DNA from: Novosphingobium jiangmenense
GTDB lineage: Bacteria; Pseudomonadota; Alphaproteobacteria; Sphingomonadales; Sphingomonadaceae
Assembly (NCBI RefSeq): GCF_015694345.1
Contig: NZ_JADQDC010000012.1
Span: 50,119-114,118, forward strand
Reading direction: 5' to 3'
Length of the DNA: 64,000 bases
Positions 26,097 to 34,970 of this stretch are shown here, one piece after another. Position numbers and translations under genes: made by a program. A model generated the notes under the pieces. The model made no database searches and was not told the origin of the DNA. It saw only the letters and a list, made by a program, of their open reading frames with translations. Each line of letters begins with the position of its first letter. The first letter of the stretch is position 1.

Positions 26097-26447
26097 TTGC
26101 GCCGCCACCTCTATCTTGCAGGCGGCGTGACCTGTGTGGCGCTGGGGGCAATCGGCGCTTTCCTGCCGATCCTGCCGACGGTCCCGTTCCTGCTCCTCGC
26201 CACCTTCTGCTTCGCGCGCTCGAACCCGGCGTGGGAGCAGCGCCTGCTCGACCATCCGCGCTACGGCCCGCCCTTGCGCCAGTGGCGGGAACGCCGCGCG
26301 ATCTCGCGCAAGGCGAAGCAGGGCGCGCTGATCGCGATGGGCGCAGGCGTGGTGCTGACGGGCGTGACCGCAGGCTGGCCATGGGTACTGATCCCCGCCG
26401 TTGTGATGGGCATCACCGGCACCTGGATCTGGACCCGCGCCGAATGA
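26097..26447 (+). CDS. YbaN family (DUF454) membrane protein
   Basis: A 116-residue inner-membrane protein with DUF454 features: GAIGAFLPILPTVPFLLLA helix, then the conserved FARSNPAWEQRLLDHPRYGP loop and two C-terminal helices. No ATG fits; TTG 26097 after CAGGGGAC gives the full family length. The function of the family is unknown. Overlaps the next gene by four bases (ATGA). Confidence 0.85.
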   Translation: MRRHLYLAGGVTCVALGAIGAFLPILPTVPFLLLATFCFARSNPAWEQRLLDHPRYGPPLRQWRERRAISRKAKQGALIAMGAGVVLTGVTAGWPWVLIPAVVMGITGTWIWTRAE

Positions 26448-27517
26448 CGGACGCGCCGGGAAAAGGCCGCATCGCCAGCGTGCAGATGCTGCGCTTCCTC
26501 GCCGCCTTCGCCGTTCTGATCGGGCACGTCGAGATCTTCACCTACCATACCGGGCAGTACCTCGGCGTCACCCTCTACCGGCTACCGCTGATCGGCCACA
26601 CGGCTTTCGGCGTCGATCTGTTCTTCGCCATCTCCGGCTTCGTGATGATCATCTCGTCCGAGCGCCTGTTCGGCAGCGCAGATGCGCGGCGCTCCTTCCT
26701 CTTGCGCCGCCTGCTGCGAATCGTCCCGCTCTACTGGCTCGCCCTGGCCTTCATGGTGCTGTGGGGCTGGCGCTTCGGCCCTGCTGCCGATGCAGCCACC
26801 GCGGCCAGCGGATTCGCCTTCCTGCCCCATGCCTCGAACATAGCGCATGGCCGCATGGTCCCCCCGCTCGAAGTCGGCTGGACCCTGAACTACGAGATGC
26901 TGTTCTACGCGTTGTTCGCCCTCTCTATTGCGAGCACCGCCCAAACCACCGCCCGGCGAATTGCCACGTTGCTCGGCATCCTGGTCCTGATCGGCACAGC
27001 GGCCCCGTTGCCGCAGCCATTGGCCTACTGGTCCGATCCCATCGTCATCGAATTCCTCGGCGGCATTGCCATCGCGCTGCTCTACCGCAAGGGCTTGCGC
27101 CTGCCTTCCACTTTGCGCGCCGCTATGCTGGGCTGTGCGCTACTCCTGGTATTCGGCCCGTTCCAGGATTTGCCCGGCGCGCAAGGCGGCTGGCCTCGCC
27201 TTCTTGCCTGGGGATTGGCTGGCTGGCTGATCCTCGGCGCAACCGTGCTAGGCCCGCTGCCCCTGCCGCAGGCCAGGTGGTGGAACCGGGGCGGTGACGT
27301 GTCTTACGCCCTCTATCTGGTCCACATGCCGATAATGACCGTCATGCAGCTTGTCTGGCGGCATTTTTCCCTGCCTTATGGCACGGCACAGGCCAACCTG
27401 TTTGCAGCGACGGCGATTGCGTTGTCCGTTGGTGCAGCAGCCTTGGCTCATCTCATCATCGAACGGCCGATCGCACGTCTGACCGCAACAGGGCGGTACG
27501 CCACGGTGCCTTCCTGA
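26444..27517 (+). CDS. Membrane acyltransferase (acyltransferase-3 / OafA type)
   Basis: Integral membrane O-acyltransferase of 357 residues with about ten helices. The N-terminal SVQMLRFLAAFAVLIGHVEIF contains the arginine and the proposed catalytic histidine of the family, and FFAISGFVMIIS follows. Such enzymes acetylate exopolysaccharide, O-antigen or small molecules. The 3' end overlaps the convergent beta-helix gene by 62 bases. The substrate is unknown; the neighbouring beta-helix protein hints at polysaccharide. Confidence 0.9.
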   Translation: MTDAPGKGRIASVQMLRFLAAFAVLIGHVEIFTYHTGQYLGVTLYRLPLIGHTAFGVDLFFAISGFVMIISSERLFGSADARRSFLLRRLLRIVPLYWLALAFMVLWGWRFGPAADAATAASGFAFLPHASNIAHGRMVPPLEVGWTLNYEMLFYALFALSIASTAQTTARRIATLLGILVLIGTAAPLPQPLAYWSDPIVIEFLGGIAIALLYRKGLRLPSTLRAAMLGCALLLVFGPFQDLPGAQGGWPRLLAWGLAGWLILGATVLGPLPLPQARWWNRGGDVSYALYLVHMPIMTVMQLVWRHFSLPYGTAQANLFAATAIALSVGAAALAHLIIERPIARLTATGRYATVPS

Positions 27518-29033
27518 CCGCGGAGACCGTCCCGCCGGCTAAGGCGCTCGGGCACAGCTCCTGCACAAGCGCCTTTGCCTCATCGACGTCGAGCGCACCC
27601 CGCGGAGCCGCACCAGCCGGTTGCCGAAAGCGACGGTCGTGCGAGAGATCGGGGCCGGAGCGCAGCCAGGCATTGTCCTCAAGCGTCACGCCGGTGATCG
27701 GATCGCGCATGATCTTCCGGAACTCCCTGGCGTTCTCGCCCATCCGGAAAGCTGCCATCACCTTGCGCGGGTGCTTTTCGCTGCCGTGGATCGCGTTGAT
27801 ATAGGCGACCGACGTATTTCGGCGGATCACGTTGTTCTTCGGTTCACGCCCGTCCTTGGCAGGGAAGGCTCCGATCCATGCCGTCCGCCCGTTCTCCCAG
27901 CCGAGGACGAAATTCTTCTCGATGCGCGCACCCTCAACGCCGTAGAGCGCGATGCCGTGGTGGATCGAAGGGCGTACCACGTTGCAGGCAACCGTCACGT
28001 CGCTCCATCGTCCATCGAAGATCGTAATGCCTTGCAATTCGTCCGAATGCCTGTTCGCGGTGTCTGACAGACAGATGTTGCCCGTGATGCTCACGCGCCG
28101 GAACGGAGGATCGCCAGGACTGACCTGACCTTGCATGCAATCCGGGTGGAGCCGGTCCCCGGTCGGCCAATGGTCCGCCACCACATTGTCTGCAATGACC
28201 ACGTCGTTGCCCGTAAAGTCCACGCCATCGACGGAAAACCCGCGAATGGTGTTTCGCGCTATTCGCACCCTGTTTGCGTGGTAGATCGAAACGCCGAAGC
28301 GCACGTCGCGGATAGTGCTGTCCTCGAGGCTGAGGCATTCGCCTGACAGTTGCACGCCGTTCCGGCCCTCTTTTACCCAGTCTGCCGGGCTCGTGTTCGC
28401 GATGCTGCCGGGGCCGTCGACGATCAGCCCGACAAAGCGGATGTTGGAAGAGGGTCTGACGTCGGGCCTCGGCCGGGTCGATACCAGGAACGTCCGAATT
28501 CCCGCCTGTTCCGGCGTTACGGCGAGATTCCGAAAGGTGAAGTTCGTCGCGTCGGCGACGGAGATAGCTTCCACCTGCGCCTGCGCACCGGGTGCCGCTG
28601 CAATAGTCACCGGATTGTCGTTCGCAATCCCTTCCAGAACAAGCGCACCATGGTCGCCGCCAGAGAGCAGTATTGTGTCCCCGCCGCGTACGACCGCGCG
28701 CCCGTTGCCGACCCATTCCGGCTTGCTTGGCTGGCCGGAAATGCGCGTAGCAACCCGTTGTAGCCAGTTGGCCTGACGTACTCGATCGCCAATCAGCTCC
28801 TTGGACAGAACGCGCGACAGATTTCGCCAGGGGCGCGCGGCCGACCCGTCTCCGTCGTCGCGTCCATTGACCGGATCGACATGGAAAACCCGACCGCCCG
28901 GTGCAGAACGGGTGGCAGAACAACGCTCGGCCTTTGCCGGTGAAGCCAGCCGGGTACTGTGCCTGTCCTGCCAAACCTGGCCCAATGACAGAATGCCGAC
29001 GACCGCAGCCGACAGTACGGCCAACCTCACCAT
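27456..29033 (-). CDS. Exported right-handed beta-helix protein
   Basis: A 525-residue protein with an N-terminal export signal or anchor (VRLAVLSAAVVGILSLG). Residues about 55-75 (FHVDPVNGRDDGDGSAARPW) match the start of many beta-helix polysaccharide-active proteins. Parallel beta-helix repeats follow, of the form I-x-x-N-x-I/V (for example RIARNTIRGFSVDGVDFTGN, VVIADNVVAD, RIEKNFVLG). Without catalytic residues that I can assign, lyase or hydrolase activity remains open. An ATG at 29057 is an alternative start. Confidence 0.8.
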   Translation of the reverse strand: MVRLAVLSAAVVGILSLGQVWQDRHSTRLASPAKAERCSATRSAPGGRVFHVDPVNGRDDGDGSAARPWRNLSRVLSKELIGDRVRQANWLQRVATRISGQPSKPEWVGNGRAVVRGGDTILLSGGDHGALVLEGIANDNPVTIAAAPGAQAQVEAISVADATNFTFRNLAVTPEQAGIRTFLVSTRPRPDVRPSSNIRFVGLIVDGPGSIANTSPADWVKEGRNGVQLSGECLSLEDSTIRDVRFGVSIYHANRVRIARNTIRGFSVDGVDFTGNDVVIADNVVADHWPTGDRLHPDCMQGQVSPGDPPFRRVSITGNICLSDTANRHSDELQGITIFDGRWSDVTVACNVVRPSIHHGIALYGVEGARIEKNFVLGWENGRTAWIGAFPAKDGREPKNNVIRRNTSVAYINAIHGSEKHPRKVMAAFRMGENAREFRKIMRDPITGVTLEDNAWLRSGPDLSHDRRFRQPAGAAPRGALDVDEAKALVQELCPSALAGGTVSAVRKAPWRTALLRSDVRSAVR

Positions 29034-29083
29034 GATCCGATCGCCCCGGCCATCCATGCCTTTAGAAATATTAGGAGATAACT

Positions 29084-29097
29084 ATAGATATATCTAT
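29084..29097. promoter_or_regulatory. Perfect 14-bp palindrome in a divergent AT-rich promoter region
   Basis: ATAGATATATCTAT is self-complementary over all 14 bases. It lies in the unusually AT-rich stretch at about 29060-29150 between the divergent beta-helix gene and the gene at 29203. An operator for a dimeric regulator is a reasonable guess, not shown. Confidence 0.4.
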
Positions 29098-29202
29098 CAT
29101 ATTTCCAACGACATTGAGGAAGGCGGGATAAACAATCAGCGTGTTTCCGTTTTGTTCTGTTTGTGCTACCTGAGGGCGCTTCGAAAGGATTGGATTCGCC
29201 CG

Positions 29203-29775
29203 ATGATTTCCCTGACCGTCGGACCGGCCGATACGCCGACCAGCTGGCTTGATTGGACCGCTTCGGTGCTCGGCTCGCTGGCGTGGCCGCTCTCGGCGCT
29301 GGTTATCGCGCTGATCTTCCGCCGCCCGCTGCTCACCCTGCTGGCGCGGCTCGACGAATTGAGCTGGGGGGACAAATCCGCGCGTTTCGCCCAGCGGCTG
29401 GATCGTCTCGAATCCGAAGCCAGCCCTGCGCCTGCCGAGCCTGACGGCCCCGAAATCGCCCTGACCGGCGATCACGCCCGCTTCCTCAAGCTGCTCGATC
29501 TCTCGCCCGGTGCCGCCGTGCTCGATTCATGGTCCGGGGTCGAGGAAGCGCTGCAATCGCTCGCCATCGAACACGCCGTCGCCAGTCCCGATGCGTCGGA
29601 TGCGGGCCGCACCCTGCAGAAACGCGGTGTTTTGCCAGCGCGCACAGTCGGCATGATCGAAGAGATGCGGCGCTTGCGCAACGCCGCCGCCCACGATCAG
29701 GCCATATCCGTCTCCGACGCCCTGCGCTTCCGCAATCTGGCCAAGGGCGTGCTTAACGAGATCAGGCTGGCTTAG
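29203..29775 (+). CDS. Membrane-anchored protein with HEPN-like RX4H motif
   Basis: A 190-residue protein: one membrane segment (residues about 19-40, ASVLGSLAWPLSALVIALIF), then a basic/helical cytosolic part. The C-terminus carries EEMRRLRNAAAHDQ, in which R159 and H164 form an RX4H motif like that of HEPN and DUF4145 proteins. HEPN motifs often mark RNases in defence and toxin systems, but many family members are unstudied. The ATG at 29203 gives the membrane anchor; the open frame extends upstream over the divergent gene and is not used. The 3' end overlaps crtZ by four bases. Confidence 0.65.
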   Translation: MISLTVGPADTPTSWLDWTASVLGSLAWPLSALVIALIFRRPLLTLLARLDELSWGDKSARFAQRLDRLESEASPAPAEPDGPEIALTGDHARFLKLLDLSPGAAVLDSWSGVEEALQSLAIEHAVASPDASDAGRTLQKRGVLPARTVGMIEEMRRLRNAAAHDQAISVSDALRFRNLAKGVLNEIRLA

Positions 29776-30290
29776 GCGTCCACCGCCTCGCGCAGCACCG
29801 CAATCCCCTGCTCACGCTGCGCCTGCAATTCCCTCTTCAACACCGCCGGATCGCGCGCGAAGATGAAGCCGAAGCTCACCCCGCCTTCCTTGCCGATCGT
29901 CGCATGGTGCAGCTTGTGCGCCTGCACCAGCCGCTTGGCATAGCCGCGCTTGGGCACCCAGCGGAACCAGCGCTGGTGGACAAGGCCGTCATGCACCAGC
30001 GTATAGATCGCGCCATAGGCCATGACGCCAAGCCCGATGAACGTCGCCGGCCACCACGCTTCTGCGCCCAGCACAAGCGGGCTGCCCAGCATGAAGAAGC
30101 TTATCGAGATCGCCGCGCCTACCACCGCATAGAGGTCGTTCTTCTCGAAGAACCCATCGTGCGGCTCGTGGTGGTCGCGGTGCCAGCCCCAGCCGAAGCC
30201 GTGCATCACGTACTTGTGGCTGGACCACGCCACGAATTCCATGACCAGCACCGTGGCCACGATGATACCTATAGCAACAAGCGTCTGCAT
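29772..30290 (-). CDS. crtZ: Beta-carotene 3-hydroxylase
   Basis: Membrane di-iron hydroxylase adding OH groups to the ionone rings of carotenoids (zeaxanthin formation, typical of yellow sphingomonads). The 172-residue protein shows all four histidine clusters: HKYVMH (25-30), HRDHH (37-41), HDGLVH and HKLHH, between four hydrophobic helices. The ATG at 30290 gives the usual length; an in-frame ATG lies at 30320. No other crt genes are in the window. Confidence 0.95.
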   Translation of the reverse strand: MQTLVAIGIIVATVLVMEFVAWSSHKYVMHGFGWGWHRDHHEPHDGFFEKNDLYAVVGAAISISFFMLGSPLVLGAEAWWPATFIGLGVMAYGAIYTLVHDGLVHQRWFRWVPKRGYAKRLVQAHKLHHATIGKEGGVSFGFIFARDPAVLKRELQAQREQGIAVLREAVDA

Positions 30291-30426
30291 GGCGCCCCCA
30301 TACACCGCCCGCACGGCCATCGCGACACATTCTTACACTTTGCCCGAAAGTCGCGACGCCTCGTTTTTCTGCGGTTCAGCCGCCGGGCGGCACTTTGTCC
30401 TCACAGACCAATGAGGAGCTTATCCC

Positions 30427-30807
30427 ATGCGCAAGACCGTTCTCGCAGTTGTCCTTTCCACCCTCGTCGCAGGCGTCGCCACCCCGGCGCTCGCTCATGA
30501 CAACGACCGCTACCCCGGCGGCAACCGCGCTGAAGCCGCCTACATGACGCCCGGCCGCAACGCCGACATCCGCCGCGACATCTGGCAGCTCGACAACCGC
30601 ATCGACCGCGCCCAGCGCAATCGCGCCATCTCTCCCCGCGAAGCCCAGGGCCTGCGCCGCGACGCGCGTGACCTGAAGGCGACCTACAACCGCTACGCCG
30701 ATCGTGGCCTGTCGTCCGGCGAATACCGCACCCTCGAACGCCGCGTTGCCAACATCACCCAGCGTCTCCGCGCCGAGAAGTGGGACCGCGACGGCCGCCG
30801 CGGCTGA
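30427..30807 (+). CDS. Small exported basic protein, unknown function
   Basis: A 126-residue product with a clear signal peptide (KTVLAVVLSTLVAGVATPALAHD, quoted to residue 25 in part; cleavage after ALA). The mature part is Arg/Asp-rich and helical (IRRDIWQLDNRIDRAQRN, GLRRDARDLKATYNRYA), a pattern common in small sphingomonad periplasmic proteins. TGAGGAG precedes the ATG. No domain recognised. Confidence 0.75.
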   Translation: MRKTVLAVVLSTLVAGVATPALAHDNDRYPGGNRAEAAYMTPGRNADIRRDIWQLDNRIDRAQRNRAISPREAQGLRRDARDLKATYNRYADRGLSSGEYRTLERRVANITQRLRAEKWDRDGRRG

Positions 30808-30843
30808 GGTTGAGGCTCACCGGTTGGCGGATAATGCCCAAAC

Positions 30844-30862
30844 AGTGTAACAAAATTACACT
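30844..30862. promoter_or_regulatory. Inverted repeat upstream of leuC
   Basis: AGTGTAA and TTACACT flank CAAAA as a perfect 7-bp dyad, 66 bases before the leuC start. A GC-rich stem (GGCCCGCC with GGCGGGCC-like sequence) follows at about 30873-30915. The dyad looks like an operator; no specific regulator can be named. Confidence 0.4.
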
Positions 30863-30928
30863 TCGGGGCACCTCGGCCCGCCCTTTCCTGCTTGAATTGC
30901 GGGCGGGGCGGGCCTAACCGCTTGGCTC

Positions 30929-32368
30929 ATGTCGAACACCGCAAACCCCCGCACGCTCTACCAGAAGATCTGGGACGCCCACGTTGTCGAACAGCGCGAC
31001 GATGGCACCGCGCTCATCTATATCGACCGCCACCTCGTCCACGAAGTGACCAGCCCGCAGGCCTTCGAGGCCCTGCGCGCCGCCGGTCGCAAGGTGCGCC
31101 GCCCCGATCTCACGCTTGCGGTGCCCGATCACAACCTGCCGACCACCGCGCGCCGCACCGCCGACGGCCAGCGCGTGCCGATTGCCGATCCTGAGTCTGC
31201 ACAGCAGCTCGAAGCGCTCGAGCGCAACGCCCCCGCCTTCGGCATCCGCTACATCGGCGATGCCGACGCCGAGCAAGGCATCGTCCACGTCGTCGGCCCG
31301 GAGCAGGGCTTCTCGCTCCCCGGCGCCACCATCGTCTGCGGTGACAGCCACACCGCTTGCCACGGCGGCCTTGGCGCGCTGGCCTTCGGCATCGGCACGA
31401 GCGAGGTCGAGCACGTGCTCGCCACGCAGACCCTGCTGCTCAAGCAGTCGAAGTCGATGGAAGTGCGCGTTGAAGGCACCCTGATGCCCGGCGTCACGGC
31501 CAAGGACGTCGTCCTGCACATCACCGGCGTGCTCGGCGCTGCCGGCGGCACCGGCTCAGTCATCGAATACACCGGCCAGGTCATCCGCGACCTTTCCATC
31601 GAGGGCCGCCTGACAATCTCCAACATGGCCATCGAACACGGTGCGCGCGCCGGCCTCTGCGCACCCGACGAAAAGACCTTCGCCTACCTCAAGGGCCGCC
31701 CCTACGCGCCCAAGGGCGAGGACTGGGACAAGGCCGTTGCCTGGTGGAAGAGCCTCGCCACCGACCCCGGCGCTACTTACGACAAGGTTGTGGTCATCGA
31801 CGCCAAGGACATCGCTCCCTCGGTAACCTGGGGCACCAGCCCCGAGGACGTCCTGCCGATCAGCGGCCTCGTGCCCGCGCCGGAAAGCTTTGCCGACCCT
31901 TCCAAGCAGGAAGCCGCCAAGGCCAGCCTCGCCTACATGGGCCTGACTCCCGGCCAGCGCATGGAAGACGTCGAGGTCCAGAACATCTTCATCGGCTCGT
32001 GCACCAACAGCCGCATCGAAGACATGCGCGCCGCCGCCGCGATCCTCAAGGGCCGCAAGAAGGCCGACAACGTGAAGTGGGCCATTGTCGTGCCCGGCTC
32101 CGGCCTCGTCAAGCAGCAGGCCGAAGACGAAGGACTCGACAAGATCTTCACCGAAGCTGGTTTCGAATGGCGCGAGCCCGGCTGCTCGGCCTGCCTCGGC
32201 ATGAACCCGGACAAGGTGCCCGCAGGCGAACGCTGCGCTTCCACCTCGAACCGCAATTTCGTCGGCCGCCAGGGCCCCGGCGCGCGCACCCACCTCGTCA
32301 GCCCCGCGATGGCCGCCGCTGCGGCGGTCACCGGTCGCCTGACCGACGTGCGCAAGCTGATCGGCTGA
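30929..32368 (+). CDS. leuC: 3-isopropylmalate dehydratase large subunit
   Basis: Aconitase-family [4Fe-4S] subunit that, with LeuD, isomerises 2- to 3-isopropylmalate in leucine synthesis. 479 residues; iron-sulfur cysteines are in FIGSCTNSR and in [10 protein letters not shown], with [11 protein letters not shown] earlier. AKKGR-type loop and [20 protein letters not shown] ([19 protein letters not shown], in part) match LeuC. leuD lies 2.6 kb downstream instead of adjacent. Confidence 0.97.
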   Translation: MSNTANPRTLYQKIWDAHVVEQRDDGTALIYIDRHLVHEVTSPQAFEALRAAGRKVRRPDLTLAVPDHNLPTTARRTADGQRVPIADPESAQQLEALERNAPAFGIRYIGDADAEQGIVHVVGPEQGFSLPGATIVCGDSHTACHGGLGALAFGIGTSEVEHVLATQTLLLKQSKSMEVRVEGTLMPGVTAKDVVLHITGVLGAAGGTGSVIEYTGQVIRDLSIEGRLTISNMAIEHGARAGLCAPDEKTFAYLKGRPYAPKGEDWDKAVAWWKSLATDPGATYDKVVVIDAKDIAPSVTWGTSPEDVLPISGLVPAPESFADPSKQEAAKASLAYMGLTPGQRMEDVEVQNIFIGSCTNSRIEDMRAAAAILKGRKKADNVKWAIVVPGSGLVKQQAEDEGLDKIFTEAGFEWREPGCSACLGMNPDKVPAGERCASTSNRNFVGRQGPGARTHLVSPAMAAAAAVTGRLTDVRKLIG

Positions 32369-32375
32369 CACGCCC

Positions 32376-32906
32376 GTGGCAGGCCTTCCGACAGCCGCGC
32401 TCCAGCTCGCCGGGTTCCTCATGGCCCATGCGTTCTGGACGGCGTCGGACCTGCCGCCCGGCAGCCACTACCAGCCGCAGTCGCTGTGCATGCGCGCTGA
32501 CGGCAACCGCCAGCTCCAGACGTTCGAGGGCGCGACACCCAAGGACCAGGACGCCGCCGCCCGCGCCTTCATCACGGGCGGCGCGTCGCAATGGCCCGAT
32601 TGCGCCATCGCCCGTCAGGTCAAGGTCGAGACGCCGTCTGGCGATGTCGATGCGCTGGTGATCGATGTCGTCCAGTACGGCGGCAGCGTGATGACCGTGG
32701 TCCAGGCCTTCCGCCCCGGCGCGCAGGACTTCCGGCTGCTGGGCGATGAACTCATGCTCGGCGACAACGGTCCGCTCCCGCCACTCCCTGCCGCACAAGC
32801 CGCAGCCGCCATGCGCGAAGGCGCGCTCGACCACCCCGGTCTCGGCGACAAGTGGCAGCAATGGGAAGCCGCCCGCGATCCGGTCAGCCCGCTGGTCCAG
32901 AAGTAG
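32376..32906 (+). CDS. Conserved-looking hypothetical protein
   Basis: A 176-residue frame starting at GTG 32376, seven bases after leuC; an ATG at 32421 would give 161 residues. A short hydrophobic N-terminus (TAALQLAGFLMAHAFW) may be a weak signal. The body (QTFEGATPKDQDAAARAFITGG and IDVVQYGGSVMTVVQAFRPG in parts) has no recognised motif. Codon use matches its neighbours and it sits in the leuC transcript, which supports a real gene. Confidence 0.6.
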   Translation: MAGLPTAALQLAGFLMAHAFWTASDLPPGSHYQPQSLCMRADGNRQLQTFEGATPKDQDAAARAFITGGASQWPDCAIARQVKVETPSGDVDALVIDVVQYGGSVMTVVQAFRPGAQDFRLLGDELMLGDNGPLPPLPAAQAAAAMREGALDHPGLGDKWQQWEAARDPVSPLVQK

Positions 32907-32971
32907 GCCCCCGATTTACAACGCCGTGCCCGGCGCTTAGCCTCTCCCACCAAACCAAGGAGGGGTGAGCC

Positions 32972-34054
32972 ATGGACATGATCAAGGGCGTGCGCGTGCC
33001 CGAACGCGTCTATCGCGGCGTTCTGTGGGCGGTATCGATCGTCTTTGCCGGTTTCATTGTCGGCCTCGGCAACCTTGTCATCGGCGATCTGCCGATGGTC
33101 GAGGAACAGGTCTACACCGCGCCTGCCGAAGACAGCCCCGCCATCCGGCAAGTCCGCGACGAGATCCGCAAGATCGGCGACAGCAAGACCGCCATCGACG
33201 ACAAGCTCGAGATCCAGCGCCTCCAACTGGATCAGGCCCAGCGCCAGTCCGGCACCGCCAACGAAACCTTCAAGGCGTGGATCGCCGCTCGGACTGCCAC
33301 CACCAATCCCGCGCAGGACCCCGAAGTCCTCGCCCGCACCCGCGAACTCGAACAGCTCAAGGCCAACGAGCGCAGCATCCAGCAGGCCATCGCCGCTCTC
33401 GAAAACCAGCGCACCCCGCTCGCCCAGCGCGAGAACGCGCTGCGTCTCGAGGAAAACCGCCTGATCAATGACGCGATTCCCGCGCAGGAACGCGCGATGT
33501 TCTGGCAGGAGCTGCGCGTCTTCGGCCTGCGTCTGGCCATCACCCTGCCGATGCTCGCCGCAGCGGCATGGATGGTCGTCAGGAAGCGCAAGAGCGACCA
33601 CTGGCCGTTGATGCGCGGCTTCGTCCTCGCCGCCGTCTTCGTGTTTTTCGTCGAACTCGTCCCCTACCTGCCGAGCTATGGCGGCTACATCCGCTACGCC
33701 GTCGGCATCATCCTGACCTTCGCCGCGGGACACTTCCTGATCAAGAACATGCGCGCCTACCTTGCGCACCGGCAGGAGGTCGAGGCGCAGGCCGAAAAGG
33801 AGCGCCGCGCCCGCGTCAGCCATGACGAGGCCTTCAAGAAGATGGCCGCCAAGGTCTGCCCCGGCTGCGACCGCCCGATCTCCACCACCGCTGATGCCGA
33901 GGCCAACTTCTGCGTCCACTGTGGCATGACCCTGTTCGACCACTGCCACAGCTGCAACACCCGCAAGATGGCCTTCTTCCGCTACTGCATGACCTGCGGC
34001 ACGCCCGCGAAGGACGAGGCCGCCAAGAACGAGGTCTCGTCCGTTCAAGCATGA
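32972..34054 (+). CDS. Membrane protein with periplasmic coiled coil and double zinc ribbon
   Basis: A 360-residue protein. One helix at about 16-38 is followed by a long Gln/Glu/Arg coiled coil (60-170), three further hydrophobic helices (about 185-255), then a cytosolic C-terminus. That tail has two zinc-ribbon knuckle pairs: CPGC with CVHCG, and CHSC with CMTCG. This gives eight zinc-type ligands, a double-zinc-ribbon (DZR) arrangement. AAGGAGGGG precedes the ATG, a very strong ribosome site. I recognise no named family. Confidence 0.75.
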   Translation: MDMIKGVRVPERVYRGVLWAVSIVFAGFIVGLGNLVIGDLPMVEEQVYTAPAEDSPAIRQVRDEIRKIGDSKTAIDDKLEIQRLQLDQAQRQSGTANETFKAWIAARTATTNPAQDPEVLARTRELEQLKANERSIQQAIAALENQRTPLAQRENALRLEENRLINDAIPAQERAMFWQELRVFGLRLAITLPMLAAAAWMVVRKRKSDHWPLMRGFVLAAVFVFFVELVPYLPSYGGYIRYAVGIILTFAAGHFLIKNMRAYLAHRQEVEAQAEKERRARVSHDEAFKKMAAKVCPGCDRPISTTADAEANFCVHCGMTLFDHCHSCNTRKMAFFRYCMTCGTPAKDEAAKNEVSSVQA

Positions 34055-34060
34055 ACCTCT

Positions 34061-34149
34061 CTTTCGTCATTGCGAGCGTAGCGAAGCAATCCAGAGTCGG
34101 CGTGAACCACACTGGATTGCTTCGCCTTGCAGGCTCGCAATGACGAAAG
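34061..34149. repeat. Palindromic repeat, family A (CGTCATTGCGAG type)
   Basis: CGTCATTGCGAGC...GCAATCCAG at the left and CTGGATTGC...GCTCGCAATGACG at the right form a long imperfect inverted repeat between two genes. The same element occurs at 50794-50885. Confidence 0.9.
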
Positions 34150-34159
34150 AGTTGAGACG

Positions 34160-34657
34160 ATGACCGACCGCAAGTCCTCCTTCGCTCCCGTCGTCGACCA
34201 GCACACCCGCGTCGTCGTCCTCGGCAGCCTGCCCGGCGAAGCGAGCCTCGCTGCCGCGCGCTACTACGCCAACCCGCGCAACCAGTTCTGGCGGCTGGTC
34301 GGGGGGGTGATCAACGTCGATCTCGTCGCGCAGGACTACGCCCAGCGCCTCGAAACCTTGCTCGCCCACCGCATAGGCCTGTGGGATTCGATCGGCACAG
34401 CCACACGCGCGGGCAGTCTCGACACCGCCATTCGCGACGTAGCTCCCAATGCTCTGGCGACGCTTGTAACGACACTTCCGCACTTGCGCTGCGTTGCCTT
34501 CAACGGCGCGAAATCCGCCAGCATCGGCACGCCGCAACTGGCCCGGGCAGGGCCCTTCGAACTCCTGCGTCTCCCCTCCAGCAGCCCCGCCCATGCGTCC
34601 CTCACGTTCGAAGCCAAGCTCGCCGAATGGATGAAGCTGCGGAAATTCCTCGACTGA
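34160..34657 (+). CDS. DNA-deoxyinosine glycosylase (UDG family 6-like)
   Basis: A 165-residue DNA repair glycosylase of the uracil-DNA glycosylase superfamily, in the branch reported to act on hypoxanthine. Motif 1 is VVLGSLPGEASLAAARYYANP (GSLPG and YY-NPRNQFW), with an asparagine in the NPRNQFW loop. The motif 2 region is LPSSSPAH near residue 140. GLWDSIG and AFNG-KSAS (FNGAKSAS) also match. ATG 34160 directly follows the palindromic repeat. Confidence 0.82.
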   Translation: MTDRKSSFAPVVDQHTRVVVLGSLPGEASLAAARYYANPRNQFWRLVGGVINVDLVAQDYAQRLETLLAHRIGLWDSIGTATRAGSLDTAIRDVAPNALATLVTTLPHLRCVAFNGAKSASIGTPQLARAGPFELLRLPSSSPAHASLTFEAKLAEWMKLRKFLD

Positions 34658-34717
34658 TCCTTGCAATCACCGCCCGACCGGCCAATCTTGCCAGTCACAG
34701 CGAAGGAGTTCTCTAGC

Positions 34718-34879
34718 GTGACCAAGAAGACGGACTGGACCGGCAAGGCAGCCATGGCGGGCGCGGCAATCGGCTCGGCAGCGCTGGCTGCGGCCCTGCT
34801 CTATGCCTCGCGCCGCAAGGAACGCGCCGAAAAGACCGAGCCCAAGGCTCCTCCGGTCGATACCCCCGAGACGGACTGA
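34718..34879 (+). CDS. 53-residue single-helix membrane protein
   Basis: Small frame starting GTG 34718, with GGAG 14 bases upstream. One Ala-rich hydrophobic helix ([20 protein letters not shown]) sits between basic residues, with a charged tail ending PPVDTPETD. No family recognised. It is coded with the local GC-rich codon pattern and sits between the glycosylase and leuD. Confidence 0.55.
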   Translation: MTKKTDWTGKAAMAGAAIGSAALAAALLYASRRKERAEKTEPKAPPVDTPETD

Positions 34880-34970
34880 TCCGGGGTTTATCCGCCACGC
34901 AATAATATTGCGCCAAACGCCCCCCAAAACGGGCATTGCATCGCCTATCGCGCAAGCTATAGCGACGGCC

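Noticed and set aside
28801..29202. Upstream extension of the gene at 29203 in the same frame
   Set aside because: It is antisense to the beta-helix gene and crosses the AT-rich promoter region; ATG 29203 begins just before the membrane helix.
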